A stretch of DNA of 64,000 nucleotides, from positions 434,001-498,000 of the forward strand of contig NZ_JARGYD010000004.1 of the NCBI RefSeq assembly GCF_029168315.1, written 5' to 3'. Origin of the DNA: Psychromarinibacter halotolerans. Lineage in GTDB: Bacteria; Pseudomonadota; Alphaproteobacteria; Rhodobacterales; Rhodobacteraceae. Shown piece by piece: positions 31,883-41,488 of the stretch. The notes beneath the pieces are model-generated. The model was not told the origin of the DNA. It ran no database searches and saw nothing but the letters and a program-made list of their open reading frames with translations. Position numbers and translations under genes: made by a program. Positions within the stretch are counted from its first letter, which is position 1; the number at the start of each line of letters is the position of its first letter.

Positions 31883-34168
31883 ATGGAGAAGTTCGGGAAA
31901 AGCCAGTCGGTCAAGCGGGTAGAGGACCTGCGTCTGCTGACCGGCCACGGCCGTTACGTCGAGGATATCGCGCCGGAAGGCTCGCTGGTGGCCTATTTCG
32001 TCCGCTCGACCGTCGCACATGCGGTCATCAAGGGCATCGACACCGCAGAAGCGAAAGACGTGGATGGCGTGCACGCCGTGCTGACGGCGCAGGACTTGAT
32101 CGACGCGGGCGTCGACATGAACATCGAGTTCAGCCAAGTCCCGAACCGCGATGGGTCCGAAGGCTGCGCCGCGCCGCGCCCGGTTCTGGCGACGGATCGC
32201 GTGCGCTATGTCGGCGAAGCCTATGCCTGCGTGATCGCCGAAACGATGGCGCAAGCCAAGGACGCGGCAGAGCTGATCGAATTCGACTATGACGAACTGC
32301 CCGCCAAGATCGACCCGGTGCCGGGGGGCGAGGAACTGCACCCCGACCACACCAAGGACAACATCGTTTACGACTTCTGCGACGGGGACGAGGCGGCGAC
32401 CAAGAAGGTCTTCGAAGAAGCCCACAAGGTCATCGAACTGGAAGTCGTGGACAACCGGATCATCGTGAACTCGATGGAACCGCGCGGCGCCTATGCCGAG
32501 TGGGACGGAGACAAGCTGCACCTGTGCTTCAACGGGCAGGGCGTCTGGGGTATGAAATCCCATCTCGCGAAAAGCTTCGGCATGGACGAGGAAAAGGTCC
32601 GCGTGACCCATCCCGACGTCGGCGGCGGCTTTGGCATGAAGGCCCCGCCGTATCCCGAGTATTTCGTCATCGCCGAAGCGTCCAAGCGCGCTGGAAAGCC
32701 GGTGCTGTGGATGTCCGACCGGACCGAGGCGATGCTGACCGACAACGGCGGCCGCGCGCTGGTTTCGACCACCAAGATGGCCTTCGATGCCGACAACAAG
32801 CTGATCGGCTACTGGGTTCAGACCATGTCCGACATGGGCGCCTACAGCTCGAACTTCGGCCAGTTCATCCAAAGCTTCCTGTTCGCCCGCGTTCTGATGG
32901 GCGTCTACGACGTGCAGCACGCGCTGTTGGAGGTGAAGGGCATCTTCACCAACACCGTCCCCACCGACGCCTATCGCGGCGCCGGCCGGCCCGAGGCGAT
33001 CTTTGCGCTGGAGCGCTCGATGGACAACGCCGCCCGCGTGCTGGGCGTCGATCCGCTGGAATTGCGGCGCAAGAACTTCATCCCGGTCGACAAGTTCCCG
33101 TACAAGACCGTCACGGGCGAGAACTATGACGTGGGCGATTTCAACAAGGTGCTGAACCGCGCCGAGGCCGAGGCCGACCTTGCGGGCTTCGCGGCGCGCA
33201 AGGCCAAGTCGGCCGAGGCGGGCAAGCTGCGCGGGCTTGGCCTGTGCTATTACATTGAATCGATCCTCGGCGATCCGTCCGAGCACACGCAGGTCGATTT
33301 CAACGAGGACGGCACCGCCACGATCTACGTCGGCACCCAGTCGAACGGGCAGGGGCACGAGACCGTGTTCGCGCAGTTCCTCAGCGACCAGACCGGGATT
33401 CCGGTGGACAAGATCAGCTTCGTTCAGGGCGACAGCGACCGCATCGCCATCGGTGGCGGCACGGGCGGCTCGCGCTCTGTCACGACGCAGAACAACGCCG
33501 TGCTGTACACGGTCGAGGTGATGACCAAGGCCTTCACCAAGTTCCTTGCGGAAGAAAACGGCGTCGACGAAAGCGACGTCAGCTTTGACGACGAACGGTT
33601 CCGGATCGAAGGCTCGAACGCCACGCCCAGCTTCCTTGAGGTGGCCGCGATGGCGCGCGAGAAGAACCGCACCGACCTGCTGTCGTTCCGCGAAAAGGCG
33701 AAGATCCCCGGCCGGTCCTATCCGAACGGCGCGCATTTCGCAGAGGTCGAGATCGACCCCGACACCGGCGAAACGACGGTGGTCAAGTACACCGTGGTCG
33801 ACGACCTCGGGAACCTGATCAACCCGATGCTGGCCGAAGGGCAGGTCCACGGCGGCGTTGCGCAGGGTATCGGTCAGGCGATCAACGAACGCGTGGTCTA
33901 TGACGAGGACGGCCAGCTTCTGACCGCGACCTTCATGGATTATTCAATGCCGCGCGCCTATGACACGCCGTGGATCATGTTCAACTCGGAACCCGTGCCC
34001 TCGACCGCCAACATCATGGGCATGAAGGGCTGTGGCGAGGCGGGGACCGTCGGCGCACTGGCCGCCGTGACCAACGCGGTGCAGGACGCCGTGTGGGACC
34101 GCGGGATCCAGAACGTCGCGATGCCCTTCACGCCCATGCGGGTCTGGGAGCTGCTGAACGCCGCGTGA
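31883..34168 (+). CDS. Xanthine-dehydrogenase/aldehyde-oxidase family Mo-binding large subunit, orphan
   Basis: A 761-residue molybdopterin-binding subunit of the xanthine oxidase family (CoxL/XdhB-like). It has the aldehyde-oxidase a/b hammerhead domain (about 20-130), then the Mo-cofactor domain with GGGFGMK, DAYRGAGRPEA, QSNGQGHETVFAQ, GGGTGGSRS and the catalytic Glu719 in CGEAGTVGA. Normal partners, a 2Fe-2S small subunit and an FAD medium subunit, are absent here, so electrons must leave through proteins encoded elsewhere. No CO-dehydrogenase AYxCSFR-type loop was seen, so CO oxidation is unlikely. Substrate unknown. It relies on Mo-cofactor, whose moaC/moeA genes are at 4-6 kb. Confidence 0.87.
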   Translation: MEKFGKSQSVKRVEDLRLLTGHGRYVEDIAPEGSLVAYFVRSTVAHAVIKGIDTAEAKDVDGVHAVLTAQDLIDAGVDMNIEFSQVPNRDGSEGCAAPRPVLATDRVRYVGEAYACVIAETMAQAKDAAELIEFDYDELPAKIDPVPGGEELHPDHTKDNIVYDFCDGDEAATKKVFEEAHKVIELEVVDNRIIVNSMEPRGAYAEWDGDKLHLCFNGQGVWGMKSHLAKSFGMDEEKVRVTHPDVGGGFGMKAPPYPEYFVIAEASKRAGKPVLWMSDRTEAMLTDNGGRALVSTTKMAFDADNKLIGYWVQTMSDMGAYSSNFGQFIQSFLFARVLMGVYDVQHALLEVKGIFTNTVPTDAYRGAGRPEAIFALERSMDNAARVLGVDPLELRRKNFIPVDKFPYKTVTGENYDVGDFNKVLNRAEAEADLAGFAARKAKSAEAGKLRGLGLCYYIESILGDPSEHTQVDFNEDGTATIYVGTQSNGQGHETVFAQFLSDQTGIPVDKISFVQGDSDRIAIGGGTGGSRSVTTQNNAVLYTVEVMTKAFTKFLAEENGVDESDVSFDDERFRIEGSNATPSFLEVAAMAREKNRTDLLSFREKAKIPGRSYPNGAHFAEVEIDPDTGETTVVKYTVVDDLGNLINPMLAEGQVHGGVAQGIGQAINERVVYDEDGQLLTATFMDYSMPRAYDTPWIMFNSEPVPSTANIMGMKGCGEAGTVGALAAVTNAVQDAVWDRGIQNVAMPFTPMRVWELLNAA

Positions 34169-34195
34169 AAGGCGTGACGGCAGGAGGAAACTAAC

Positions 34196-35239
34196 ATGCG
34201 CTGGCGCGACCGCCTTCTAGGCTGGCTGCGCCTGCGCCCGCGGGCCGAAACGACGCCCGCGCCGGTGCGCGGTGCGGTCGATCACGTCATCATCCTTGAC
34301 GGCACGCTGTCCTCGCTGGACGCGGGGCGCGAGACCAACGCCGGTTTGCTGTACAAGCTGCTGCAAGAGGTCGCGCGATCCTCGAACGGGACCGGCCGGC
34401 GGCTGTCGGTGCGCTATGAATCCGGCATCCAGTGGACCGGGTGGCGCAGTTCCCGCGATGTGATCGAGGGACGCGGCATCAACCGGCAGATCCGCCGGGT
34501 CTATGGTTTTCTGTCCTCGCGCTATCATCCGGGCGATCGCATCTGGCTGTTCGGCTATTCGCGCGGCGGCTATGCGGTTCGGTCACTGGCCGGGCTGATC
34601 GACCGTGTGGGGCTGCTGCTTCCGGAACACGCGACGGAACGCAACATCCGGCTGGCGTACCGATATTACGAACGCAACGGCGACAGCCCCGGCGCCTCGA
34701 TCTTCCGCGAGCGACGCTGTCATCCGCTGGTCGAGGTCGAGATGGTCGGCGTCTGGGACACGGTCAAGGCGCTGGGCCTGCGCCTGCCCATCGTCTGGCA
34801 ATGGACCGAACGCCCGCACCTGTTCCACAACCACGAGCTTGGGCCGCATATCCGCCACGGCTTTCAGGCGCTGGCGCTTCACGAAACGAGAGAGGCGTTC
34901 TCGCCCGTTCTCTGGAAGACGCGGCCCGGCCACAGCGGCACGGTGGAACAGATGTGGTTCCGAGGCTCGCACGGGGATATCGGCGGCCAGTTGTCGGGAT
35001 TCGAAGCGGCGCGCCCGCTGGCGAACATCCCGCTGGTCTGGATGCTGGAAAAATCCGAAACGCTGGGCCTGCCGCTTCCAGACGACTGGCGCGACAGGTT
35101 TCCGTGCGACCCGTTGGCGCCGTCGGTGGGCACCTTTCGGGGGTGGGGCAAGGTGTTCCTGCTGCGCAAGCGCCGCGTCGTGGGGGCGGACGCATCCGAG
35201 GCGGTGCATCCCTCGGCCCGGGACGGGCAGTCTGCATAA
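34196..35239 (+). CDS. DUF2235 alpha/beta hydrolase-like protein
   Basis: A 347-residue protein starting after a strong AGGAGG. It has the DUF2235 pattern: ILDGTLSSL near the N-terminus (Asp then Gly-Thr), DRIWLFGYSRGGYAVRSLAGLI with the Ser nucleophile at residue 122, GVWDTVKALG, and EQMWFRGSHGDIGG near the end with the Asp/His pair. DUF2235 proteins include Tle1-type phospholipases of type VI secretion, but no secretion genes are nearby and no signal peptide is seen, so the role is open. It follows the orphan Mo-subunit by 27 bases. Confidence 0.82.
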   Translation: MRWRDRLLGWLRLRPRAETTPAPVRGAVDHVIILDGTLSSLDAGRETNAGLLYKLLQEVARSSNGTGRRLSVRYESGIQWTGWRSSRDVIEGRGINRQIRRVYGFLSSRYHPGDRIWLFGYSRGGYAVRSLAGLIDRVGLLLPEHATERNIRLAYRYYERNGDSPGASIFRERRCHPLVEVEMVGVWDTVKALGLRLPIVWQWTERPHLFHNHELGPHIRHGFQALALHETREAFSPVLWKTRPGHSGTVEQMWFRGSHGDIGGQLSGFEAARPLANIPLVWMLEKSETLGLPLPDDWRDRFPCDPLAPSVGTFRGWGKVFLLRKRRVVGADASEAVHPSARDGQSA

Positions 35240-35240
35240 A

Positions 35241-35255
35241 GCGGGCGCTGCCCGC
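35241..35255. terminator. Hairpin between convergent DUF2235 and puuB genes
   Basis: GCGGGC-gct-GCCCGC, a perfect 6-bp stem filling the 17-base gap between two convergent genes. There is no T-run, so it would be a weak bidirectional terminator at best. Confidence 0.4.
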
Positions 35256-35256
35256 G

Positions 35257-36552
35257 TTACATCCCCAGCCGGTCGCGCAAGGCGAACCACGACATCGCCA
35301 AAGCCACCAGCGTGCCGCGCGCCGGACCCAGCGGGGGCAGGGCGGGCGGACGGGCCTTGGCCATCACGTCGAACCGGCTCATGTCCCCGTGCATTGCCTG
35401 CGCAAGGATCTTGCCCGCCAGCGTCGCCATCGCGACCCCGTGGCCCGAATAGCCCGAGGCGGACCAGATGCCGGGCCGGGGCCGGGCAAAGTCGGGCATC
35501 CGCGACCGGGTGATCGCCAGCGTGCCGCCCCACGCGTGGTCGATCTTCACGTCGGCCAGTTGCGGGTAGATCTCTAACATCGGTTTGCGCGCGACGGCGG
35601 CAAGGTCCTTCGGAAAGCGGTAGCCATAGTTCTCGCCACCGCCGAACAGCAGCCGCCCGTCATGCGACAGGCGCCAGTAATTCACCACGAACTTGGTGTC
35701 GGCGACCGCGATATCCTCGGCCAGAACCTCGCGCGCGCGGTCGCCAAGGGGTTCGGTCGCGACGATGAAGTTGTTGATCGGCATGATCCGCGCCGCGACC
35801 TTGCGCTCCAGCCCGCCGAGATAGCCATTGCAGGCCAGAACGACCTGATCGGCCCGGATTGTGCCCGACGCGGTGCGCACGATGCCGGTTTTTACCGACT
35901 GCGCCTCGGTCCGCTCGTAGATGCGCACGCCGGCCTCGACCGCCGCCTTCGCCAGCCCGAACGCATACCGCAGCGGGTGCAGGTGACCCGAGGCACGTTC
36001 GATCATGCCGCCGTGAAACGCCTCGGACCCGATCAGCGCGCGAATGCCGTCACGGTCCAGCGCCTGCGCCGAGGCAAGGCCATAGTCGTCGCGCAGCTTG
36101 GCGGCATATTCGGCGGCGTGGGCGGCGTCCTCGGCCGACCACGCAGCGTCAGCCACGCCGGTCCGCCATTCCGCGTAGATGCCGTGGTCCGCGATCAGCG
36201 ATTTGACCAGTTCAACCGATTCCCAGCCGATGTCCCAAAGCTTGCGGGCGTCGTCCTTGCCGAAGGTCTGTTCCAGCCAGACCTGATCCTTGCGTTGGCC
36301 CACCAGAACTTGCCCGCCGTTGCGGCCCGACGCGCCGAAGCCGACGCGATGCGCTTCGATCACCGCGACGTCATAGCCAAGGCGAGCGGCGTGCAGCGCG
36401 GTCGACAGGCCGGTGAAACCGCCGCCGACGATAACGATGTCGGCGCGCGTGTCGCCGTCCAGCGCGGGGAAGGGCGGCAGCGGCTCGGCACTGGCGGCGT
36501 ACCAGCTGCCGGGATACGTGCCGGGCCGGTCGTTGGCGTGAAGAAGGTTCAT
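35257..36552 (-). CDS. puuB: Gamma-glutamylputrescine oxidoreductase-like FAD enzyme
   Basis: A 431-residue DAO-family flavoprotein. An FAD-binding Rossmann motif IVIVGGGFTGLSTALHAARLG begins at about residue 40, followed by ASGRNGGQV and a C-terminal WSASGYSGHGVAMATLAGK. With the adjacent puuA-type synthetase it fits oxidation of gamma-glutamylputrescine in the Puu pathway. Related enzymes act on other amines, so the symbol rests on context. It is the last gene of the three-gene minus operon, 4 bases after puuA. Confidence 0.85.
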   Translation of the reverse strand: MNLLHANDRPGTYPGSWYAASAEPLPPFPALDGDTRADIVIVGGGFTGLSTALHAARLGYDVAVIEAHRVGFGASGRNGGQVLVGQRKDQVWLEQTFGKDDARKLWDIGWESVELVKSLIADHGIYAEWRTGVADAAWSAEDAAHAAEYAAKLRDDYGLASAQALDRDGIRALIGSEAFHGGMIERASGHLHPLRYAFGLAKAAVEAGVRIYERTEAQSVKTGIVRTASGTIRADQVVLACNGYLGGLERKVAARIMPINNFIVATEPLGDRAREVLAEDIAVADTKFVVNYWRLSHDGRLLFGGGENYGYRFPKDLAAVARKPMLEIYPQLADVKIDHAWGGTLAITRSRMPDFARPRPGIWSASGYSGHGVAMATLAGKILAQAMHGDMSRFDVMAKARPPALPPLGPARGTLVALAMSWFALRDRLGM

Positions 36553-36556
36553 GGCC

Positions 36557-37909
36557 TCAGACGTTCAGTAGAAGGTGCTCGCGTTCCCACGGGCTGATCA
36601 CCTGCAGGAACTCCTGATACTCGACCTGTTTCACCGCCTCGTAGATGCGGCTGAACTCGGGGTGCAGGACCTCGCGGATCGCCTCGGCGCCCGCGAACTG
36701 GTCCAGCGCAACGCCAAGCCCGTCGGGCAGCGCGGGTTCGAGGTCATAGGCGTTGCCAGCGAAGGCCGGGCGCGGTTCGATCTGTTCGACAAGCCCCAGA
36801 TAGCCGCACGCCAGCGAGGCCGCGATGCCAAGATAGGGGTTGCAGTCCATCCCGGCGATCCGGTTCTCGACCCGGCGCGCCGTGGGGCCCGACACCGGCA
36901 CCCGGATGCCCGTGGTGCGGTTGTCGCTGGCCCATTCAAGGTTGATCGGTGCCGCATGGTCGCGCACGTACCGGCGATAGCTGTTCACGTAAGGCGCCAT
37001 CACCGCGATGACCGAGGGCAGGTGCCGCTGCATCCCGCCGATGAAGTGGCGAAAGGCCGGGGTCTCGCTGCCGTCGGGGTTCGAGAAGATGTTCTGGCCC
37101 GTCTTCGCGTCGACCACCGAATGGTGGATGTGCATCGCCGAGCCCGGCTCGTCCTGAATCGGCTTGGCCATGAAGGTCGCGAAGCAGTCGTGCCGCAACG
37201 CGGCCTCGCGGATCAGGCGCTTGAAATAGAAGATCTCGTCGGCCAGCTTCACCGGATCGCCGTGCCGCAGGTTCATCTCGATCTGCCCGGCGCCGCCTTC
37301 CTGCAGGATGCCGTCGATCTCGAAGCCCTGCGCCTCGGCGAAGTCGTAGATGTCGTCGATGACGGTGCCGTATTCGTCGACAGCCGACATGGAATAGGCC
37401 TGACGCGCGGCGGCCCGGCGGCCCGAGCGTCCCATCGGCGGCTCGACCGGCTGGTTCGGGTCGATGTTGCGCGCGACAAGGAAGAATTCCATCTCGGGCG
37501 CGACGATCGGCTCCCATCCGCGGTCGTTGTACAATTGTACGACGCGTTTAAGCACGTTGCGCGGGGCAACGGGGATCGGGTTGCCGTCCCGATCTTCGAT
37601 GTCGTGGATCACCTGTAGCGTCCAGTCGGCCGTCCACGGCGCGGCGGTCGCGGTCTCGAAATCCGGGCGCAGGATCATGTCCGGCTCGGTAAAGTCCGAC
37701 CCGTCATCGACCCAGTCCCCGGTGATCGTCTGCAGGAAGATCGAGTTGGGCAGGTAGAAATACGGCTGCTTGGCGAATTTGGCGGCGGGCATCGCCTTGC
37801 CGCGCGCAACGCCGGCAAGGTCGGCGACGATGCACTCGACCTCGTCCAGCCGTCGGCCTTCCAGCCACGCTTGGGCGGCATCGGGCAGGGCAGAGTTCCA
37901 GTCAGACAT
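36557..37909 (-). CDS. puuA: Glutamine synthetase-family gamma-glutamylpolyamine ligase
   Basis: A 450-residue GlnA-fold enzyme, shorter at the N-terminus than true glutamine synthetase. Seen: VAPEMEFFLVARN as the metal/glutamate segment, GGAGQIEMNLRHGDPVKLAD, SAMHIHHSVVD and NRTTGIRVP. It most likely ligates glutamate to putrescine or another amine. It overlaps the amidotransferase gene upstream by 8 bases and precedes puuB by 4, so the three form a coupled operon. The exact amine is not fixed by sequence. Confidence 0.87.
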   Translation of the reverse strand: MSDWNSALPDAAQAWLEGRRLDEVECIVADLAGVARGKAMPAAKFAKQPYFYLPNSIFLQTITGDWVDDGSDFTEPDMILRPDFETATAAPWTADWTLQVIHDIEDRDGNPIPVAPRNVLKRVVQLYNDRGWEPIVAPEMEFFLVARNIDPNQPVEPPMGRSGRRAAARQAYSMSAVDEYGTVIDDIYDFAEAQGFEIDGILQEGGAGQIEMNLRHGDPVKLADEIFYFKRLIREAALRHDCFATFMAKPIQDEPGSAMHIHHSVVDAKTGQNIFSNPDGSETPAFRHFIGGMQRHLPSVIAVMAPYVNSYRRYVRDHAAPINLEWASDNRTTGIRVPVSGPTARRVENRIAGMDCNPYLGIAASLACGYLGLVEQIEPRPAFAGNAYDLEPALPDGLGVALDQFAGAEAIREVLHPEFSRIYEAVKQVEYQEFLQVISPWEREHLLLNV

Positions 37910-38588
37910 GGCGGCGCTCCTTGAAGAACCTTGCGATCATTTCCGCGGTCACGGGGCGGTCCACCGTTTCGTCCAGCTGGGTGCGGGCGGCCTCGATCAG
38001 GTCGGCGGGCACCACACCGGGGGCGCGCTTGTCCAGCAGCCCTTCGACATAGGGGGCCTCGAACTCGGGGTGGGGTTGAAGGGTAAAGGCGTGGCGTCCG
38101 TACAGCAGCCCGGCGTTTGGGCTGTGCGGGCCGGTGGCGATGACCTCGGCGCCATCCGGGCGTTCCGTCACTTGGTCCTGATGCCACGCGTTCACGAACA
38201 CGTCGCCGACCCCGTCGAAGTGATAGCACTGACGCCCGACGGTCCAGCCGCCGGAATATTTCTCGACCTTGCCCCCCAGCGCCTGCGCGATGATCTGATG
38301 GCCGAAGCAGATACCGACCAACGGGATGTCGGCGGCGTGGGCGTCGCGGATGAACTGTTCCAGCGGCGGGATCCACGGATGATCCTCATAGGCGCCGTGG
38401 CGCGAGCCGGTGATCAGCCAGCCATCGGCGGCGTGGATCGAACCGGGCAGCACCATTTCAAGCACCGGGTAGGTCTCGAACTCGAAACCCTGTCCCGCAA
38501 GCAGGTTCTGGAACATGGTTGGATAGTCTGGGAACTCGGACTGAAGCGCGTCGGGCAGGTGCCCGGTCTGGAGTATTCCGATTTTCAT
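37902..38588 (-). CDS. Class I glutamine amidotransferase-like protein of the puu operon
   Basis: A 228-residue GATase1 domain protein starting at 38588 (MKIGILQTGH). Nucleophile Cys in GICFGHQIIAQALGG, and the His in LQPHPEF. In this context it may hydrolyse gamma-glutamyl-GABA or another gamma-glutamyl product, though it belongs to the GMP-synthase-like branch rather than the peptidase C26 branch that includes PuuD. A true C26 homologue lies at 45253-46029. First gene of the operon; start overlaps nothing upstream. Confidence 0.83.
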   Translation of the reverse strand: MKIGILQTGHLPDALQSEFPDYPTMFQNLLAGQGFEFETYPVLEMVLPGSIHAADGWLITGSRHGAYEDHPWIPPLEQFIRDAHAADIPLVGICFGHQIIAQALGGKVEKYSGGWTVGRQCYHFDGVGDVFVNAWHQDQVTERPDGAEVIATGPHSPNAGLLYGRHAFTLQPHPEFEAPYVEGLLDKRAPGVVPADLIEAARTQLDETVDRPVTAEMIARFFKERRHV

Positions 38589-38777
38589 GAAACACCGTGT
38601 TGGGAGTTTCGCGGACAGTAGCCTTGCCCCGTTTCCGCGACAAGGGGCGCGGCGTGGCGACAAGGTCCGGCATGGGTGATCCGTGGCGGCAAGCGGCACG
38701 TATCCCCTTCAGCTTTGATTGCAACCGCAACAGCCGGCACTAGGTGCTGGCCGGACGATGCCGCAAGGGGATGCATC

Positions 38778-39878
38778 ATGAACGTCTTCACTAAAATGGG
38801 CGACGGCCTTGACCGCGCCGACGCCGAACGCGCTCTCGACGTGCTGCGCCGCTGGGCCGGGACCGCCGCGCCGGAAGAGATCCGCGACGTCGACCCGGCG
38901 CTGACCCGGCTGCTGGCGCGGCCCGGTCCCGCCGACTATCCGGCGCTGGCCCGCGCCTATCCCGAGGATTTCGAGGCCGGGCCGAACTATCGCGCCACGT
39001 TGCCCGATTTGCAGAACGGGCCCGAAAGCCTGATCCGCGGCGCAAAGCGCGCGATCCAGCATGTCGGGATTTCGAACTTCCGCCTGCCGATCCGGTATCA
39101 CACCCGCGACAACGGCGACCTGACGCTTGAAACCTCGATCACCGGTACCGTCAGCCTCGACGCCGGGAAGAAGGGCATCAACATGTCCCGCATCATGCGG
39201 TCGTTCTACAAGCACGCCGAAGAGACGTTCAGCTTCGAGGTGATCGCCGCCGCGCTAGAGGACTACAAGTCCGACCTCGAAAGCTTCGACGCGCGGATCA
39301 TGATGCGGTTCCGGTTCCCGATGAAGGTGGACAGCCTGCGGTCCGGCCTCTCGGGCTATCAGTATTACGACATCGCGCTGGAACTGGTCGAACAGGCGGG
39401 AGAACGGCGCAAGGTGATCCATCTGGATTACGTCTATTCGTCGACCTGCCCCTGTTCGCTGGAACTCAGCGAACACGCGCGGGCGCAGCGCGGTCAACTG
39501 GCCACGCCGCATTCGCAGCGGTCGGTGGCGCGGGTGTCGGTCGTGGTGGAAGAGGGGCAGGGCTGCCTGTGGTTCGAGGATCTTGTCGAGATGTGCCGCC
39601 GCGCGGTGCCGACCGAGACGCAGGTGATGGTCAAGCGCGAGGACGAACAGGCCTTTGCGGAACTCAACGCAGCCAACCCGATTTTCGTCGAGGACGCGGC
39701 GCGTCTGTTCTCGGAGCAGTTGCAAGCCGACGTGCGCGTCGGCGATTTCCGTGTCGTCGCCAGCCATCAGGAAAGCCTGCACAGCCACGACGCGGTGTCG
39801 GTCCTGACCGAGGGCGACACCTTCGCGGCGGCCAGTCTTGACCCGCGGCTGTTCGAAAGCCTGTACCACGTCGGGTAG
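38778..39878 (+). CDS. folE2: GTP cyclohydrolase FolE2
   Basis: Converts GTP to dihydroneopterin triphosphate, the first step of folate synthesis, by the Zn-independent type IB enzyme. The 366-residue protein has the conserved HVGISNFRLPI, GKKGINMSRIMRSF and the cysteine-containing SSTCPCSLELSEHA with downstream ATPHSQRS. The start at 38778 (MNVFTKMGDG) has AAGGGG upstream; the frame is open further back, but that part overlaps divergent regulatory space. In some bacteria folE2 is Zur-regulated; no Zur box was recognised here. Confidence 0.94.
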   Translation: MNVFTKMGDGLDRADAERALDVLRRWAGTAAPEEIRDVDPALTRLLARPGPADYPALARAYPEDFEAGPNYRATLPDLQNGPESLIRGAKRAIQHVGISNFRLPIRYHTRDNGDLTLETSITGTVSLDAGKKGINMSRIMRSFYKHAEETFSFEVIAAALEDYKSDLESFDARIMMRFRFPMKVDSLRSGLSGYQYYDIALELVEQAGERRKVIHLDYVYSSTCPCSLELSEHARAQRGQLATPHSQRSVARVSVVVEEGQGCLWFEDLVEMCRRAVPTETQVMVKREDEQAFAELNAANPIFVEDAARLFSEQLQADVRVGDFRVVASHQESLHSHDAVSVLTEGDTFAAASLDPRLFESLYHVG

Positions 39879-39965
39879 CGGGGCGTGATCGCCGGGGTCA
39901 CAGCCCGGCGTCACGATCACCCGGCCGCTTGACAGCGCCGCGGTGCAGAGACAAGCCTGCCGGCC

Positions 39966-41414
39966 ATGTTCGACCTTCGTCCCGTAGGATATGTGACCGG
40001 CCTTCTCATCGCCTTCATCGGGGTGACGATGGTCGTCCCGATGTTCGCGGACCTGCTGTACAGCAACGGTCATTGGCACATCTTCCTAGAGGCGGGGGTG
40101 CTGACCCTTGTCTGTGGCGGGTCCATCGCGATCGCCTGCGCCAATGGCGTCGCTGAGCGGCTGACGATCCAGCAGACCTTTCTTCTGGCCACCAGCGTCT
40201 GGCTGTTCATGCCGGTGTTCGGTGCGCTGCCCTTCATGCTTGGCCCGCCCGACGCCCGTATGGTCGACGCCTATTTCGAGGCGATGTCCGGCATGACCAC
40301 CACGGGGGCCACGGTTTTCTCGGGGCTGGACGACCTGCCCGAGGGCATCCTTCTGTGGCGATCCATGCTGCAATGGTTCGGGGGCGTCGGGATCATCGTG
40401 GTCGCGATGGTATTCCTGCCCGAACTGCGCGTCGGCGGGATGCAGATCTTCCGGTCCGAGGCGTTCGACACCGGCGGCAAGGTGCTGCCCCGCGCGGCAG
40501 AGATCGCCAGCCGCATCTCGGTGATCTACCTGTTGCTGACCTTGGCCAACGTGATGGCCTATCTTGCCACCGGGATGGATGGGTTCGATGCGTTGAACCA
40601 TGCGCTGACCACGATTTCGACGGGCGGCTTTTCCACCTACGACGCGTCCTTCGGCACCTTTCAGGGGCCGGCGGAATACGTGGCCTCGGTGTTCATGGTT
40701 CTGGCTAGCCTGCCGTTCGTTCGCTACGTGCAGATGATGGCCGGCACCGCGCAGCCGATCATGCGCGACAGCCAGATCCGCGCCTATCTTGGCACCATCG
40801 CGATCCTTGTGGGGGTGATGGCCGTGTACCGCGTCATCGCCAACGACGACCACGCCGAACATGCCCTGCGCGAAGGGCTGTTCAACGTCACCTCGATCAT
40901 CTCGGGCACCGGCTTTGCCAGCGTCGACTATCAGCTGTGGGGCGGGTTCCCGGTGGTGGCCTTCTTCTTCATCGGCCTGATCGGCGGCTGCGCCGGATCG
41001 ACCGCCTGTTCGGTCAAGATCTTCCGCTATCAGCTTTTGTTCGCCTCCATCCGCGCCCAAGTCGGCAAGATCCACGCCCCCCATGGCGTGTTCACCCCAA
41101 GGTACGAGGGCCGGCCGGTTGGCAAGGACGTGATGGATTCGGTCATCTCGTTCTTTGTGGCCTTCGTGGTGCTTCTGGGCCTGTTCTCGGTCCTGCTGGC
41201 CACGACGGGGCTGGACACAGTCACATCCGTGTCTGGCGCGGCGGCGACTTTGGCGAACATCGGCCCCGGTCTTGGTCCGATCATCGGGCCGTCGGGCAAT
41301 TTCGCGCCGCTGCCCGATACCGCGAAGTGGATTCTGTCTGCCGCGATGCTGATCGGGCGGCTCGAGGTGATGGTCGTGATCGTCCTGTTCACCACGAAGT
41401 TCTGGCGCGCCTGA
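39966..41414 (+). CDS. trkH: TrkH-family potassium transporter
   Basis: K+-translocating membrane subunit of the Trk system. The 482-residue protein has around ten membrane segments and four pore-loop repeats, including SGMTTTGATVF, TTISTGGFSTYD, SIISGTGFASVD and the last AATLANIGPGLG. No trkA gene is adjacent, so the NAD-binding regulatory partner must be elsewhere. Followed after 74 bases by a small one-TM protein. Confidence 0.93.
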   Translation: MFDLRPVGYVTGLLIAFIGVTMVVPMFADLLYSNGHWHIFLEAGVLTLVCGGSIAIACANGVAERLTIQQTFLLATSVWLFMPVFGALPFMLGPPDARMVDAYFEAMSGMTTTGATVFSGLDDLPEGILLWRSMLQWFGGVGIIVVAMVFLPELRVGGMQIFRSEAFDTGGKVLPRAAEIASRISVIYLLLTLANVMAYLATGMDGFDALNHALTTISTGGFSTYDASFGTFQGPAEYVASVFMVLASLPFVRYVQMMAGTAQPIMRDSQIRAYLGTIAILVGVMAVYRVIANDDHAEHALREGLFNVTSIISGTGFASVDYQLWGGFPVVAFFFIGLIGGCAGSTACSVKIFRYQLLFASIRAQVGKIHAPHGVFTPRYEGRPVGKDVMDSVISFFVAFVVLLGLFSVLLATTGLDTVTSVSGAAATLANIGPGLGPIIGPSGNFAPLPDTAKWILSAAMLIGRLEVMVVIVLFTTKFWRA

Positions 41415-41488
41415 CCTCGCGGTTTCGTGACCGAACCGTGGGCGCGGTCCCGTCGTTGGTTCCCGAAGGTCAACGACAGGAGGATGCA

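Noticed and set aside
31361..33850. 829-codon open frame antisense to the Mo-subunit gene
   Set aside because: Composition is His/Gln/Arg/Val-rich with no motifs; it arises from the GC-rich third-codon bias of the real gene on the other strand.
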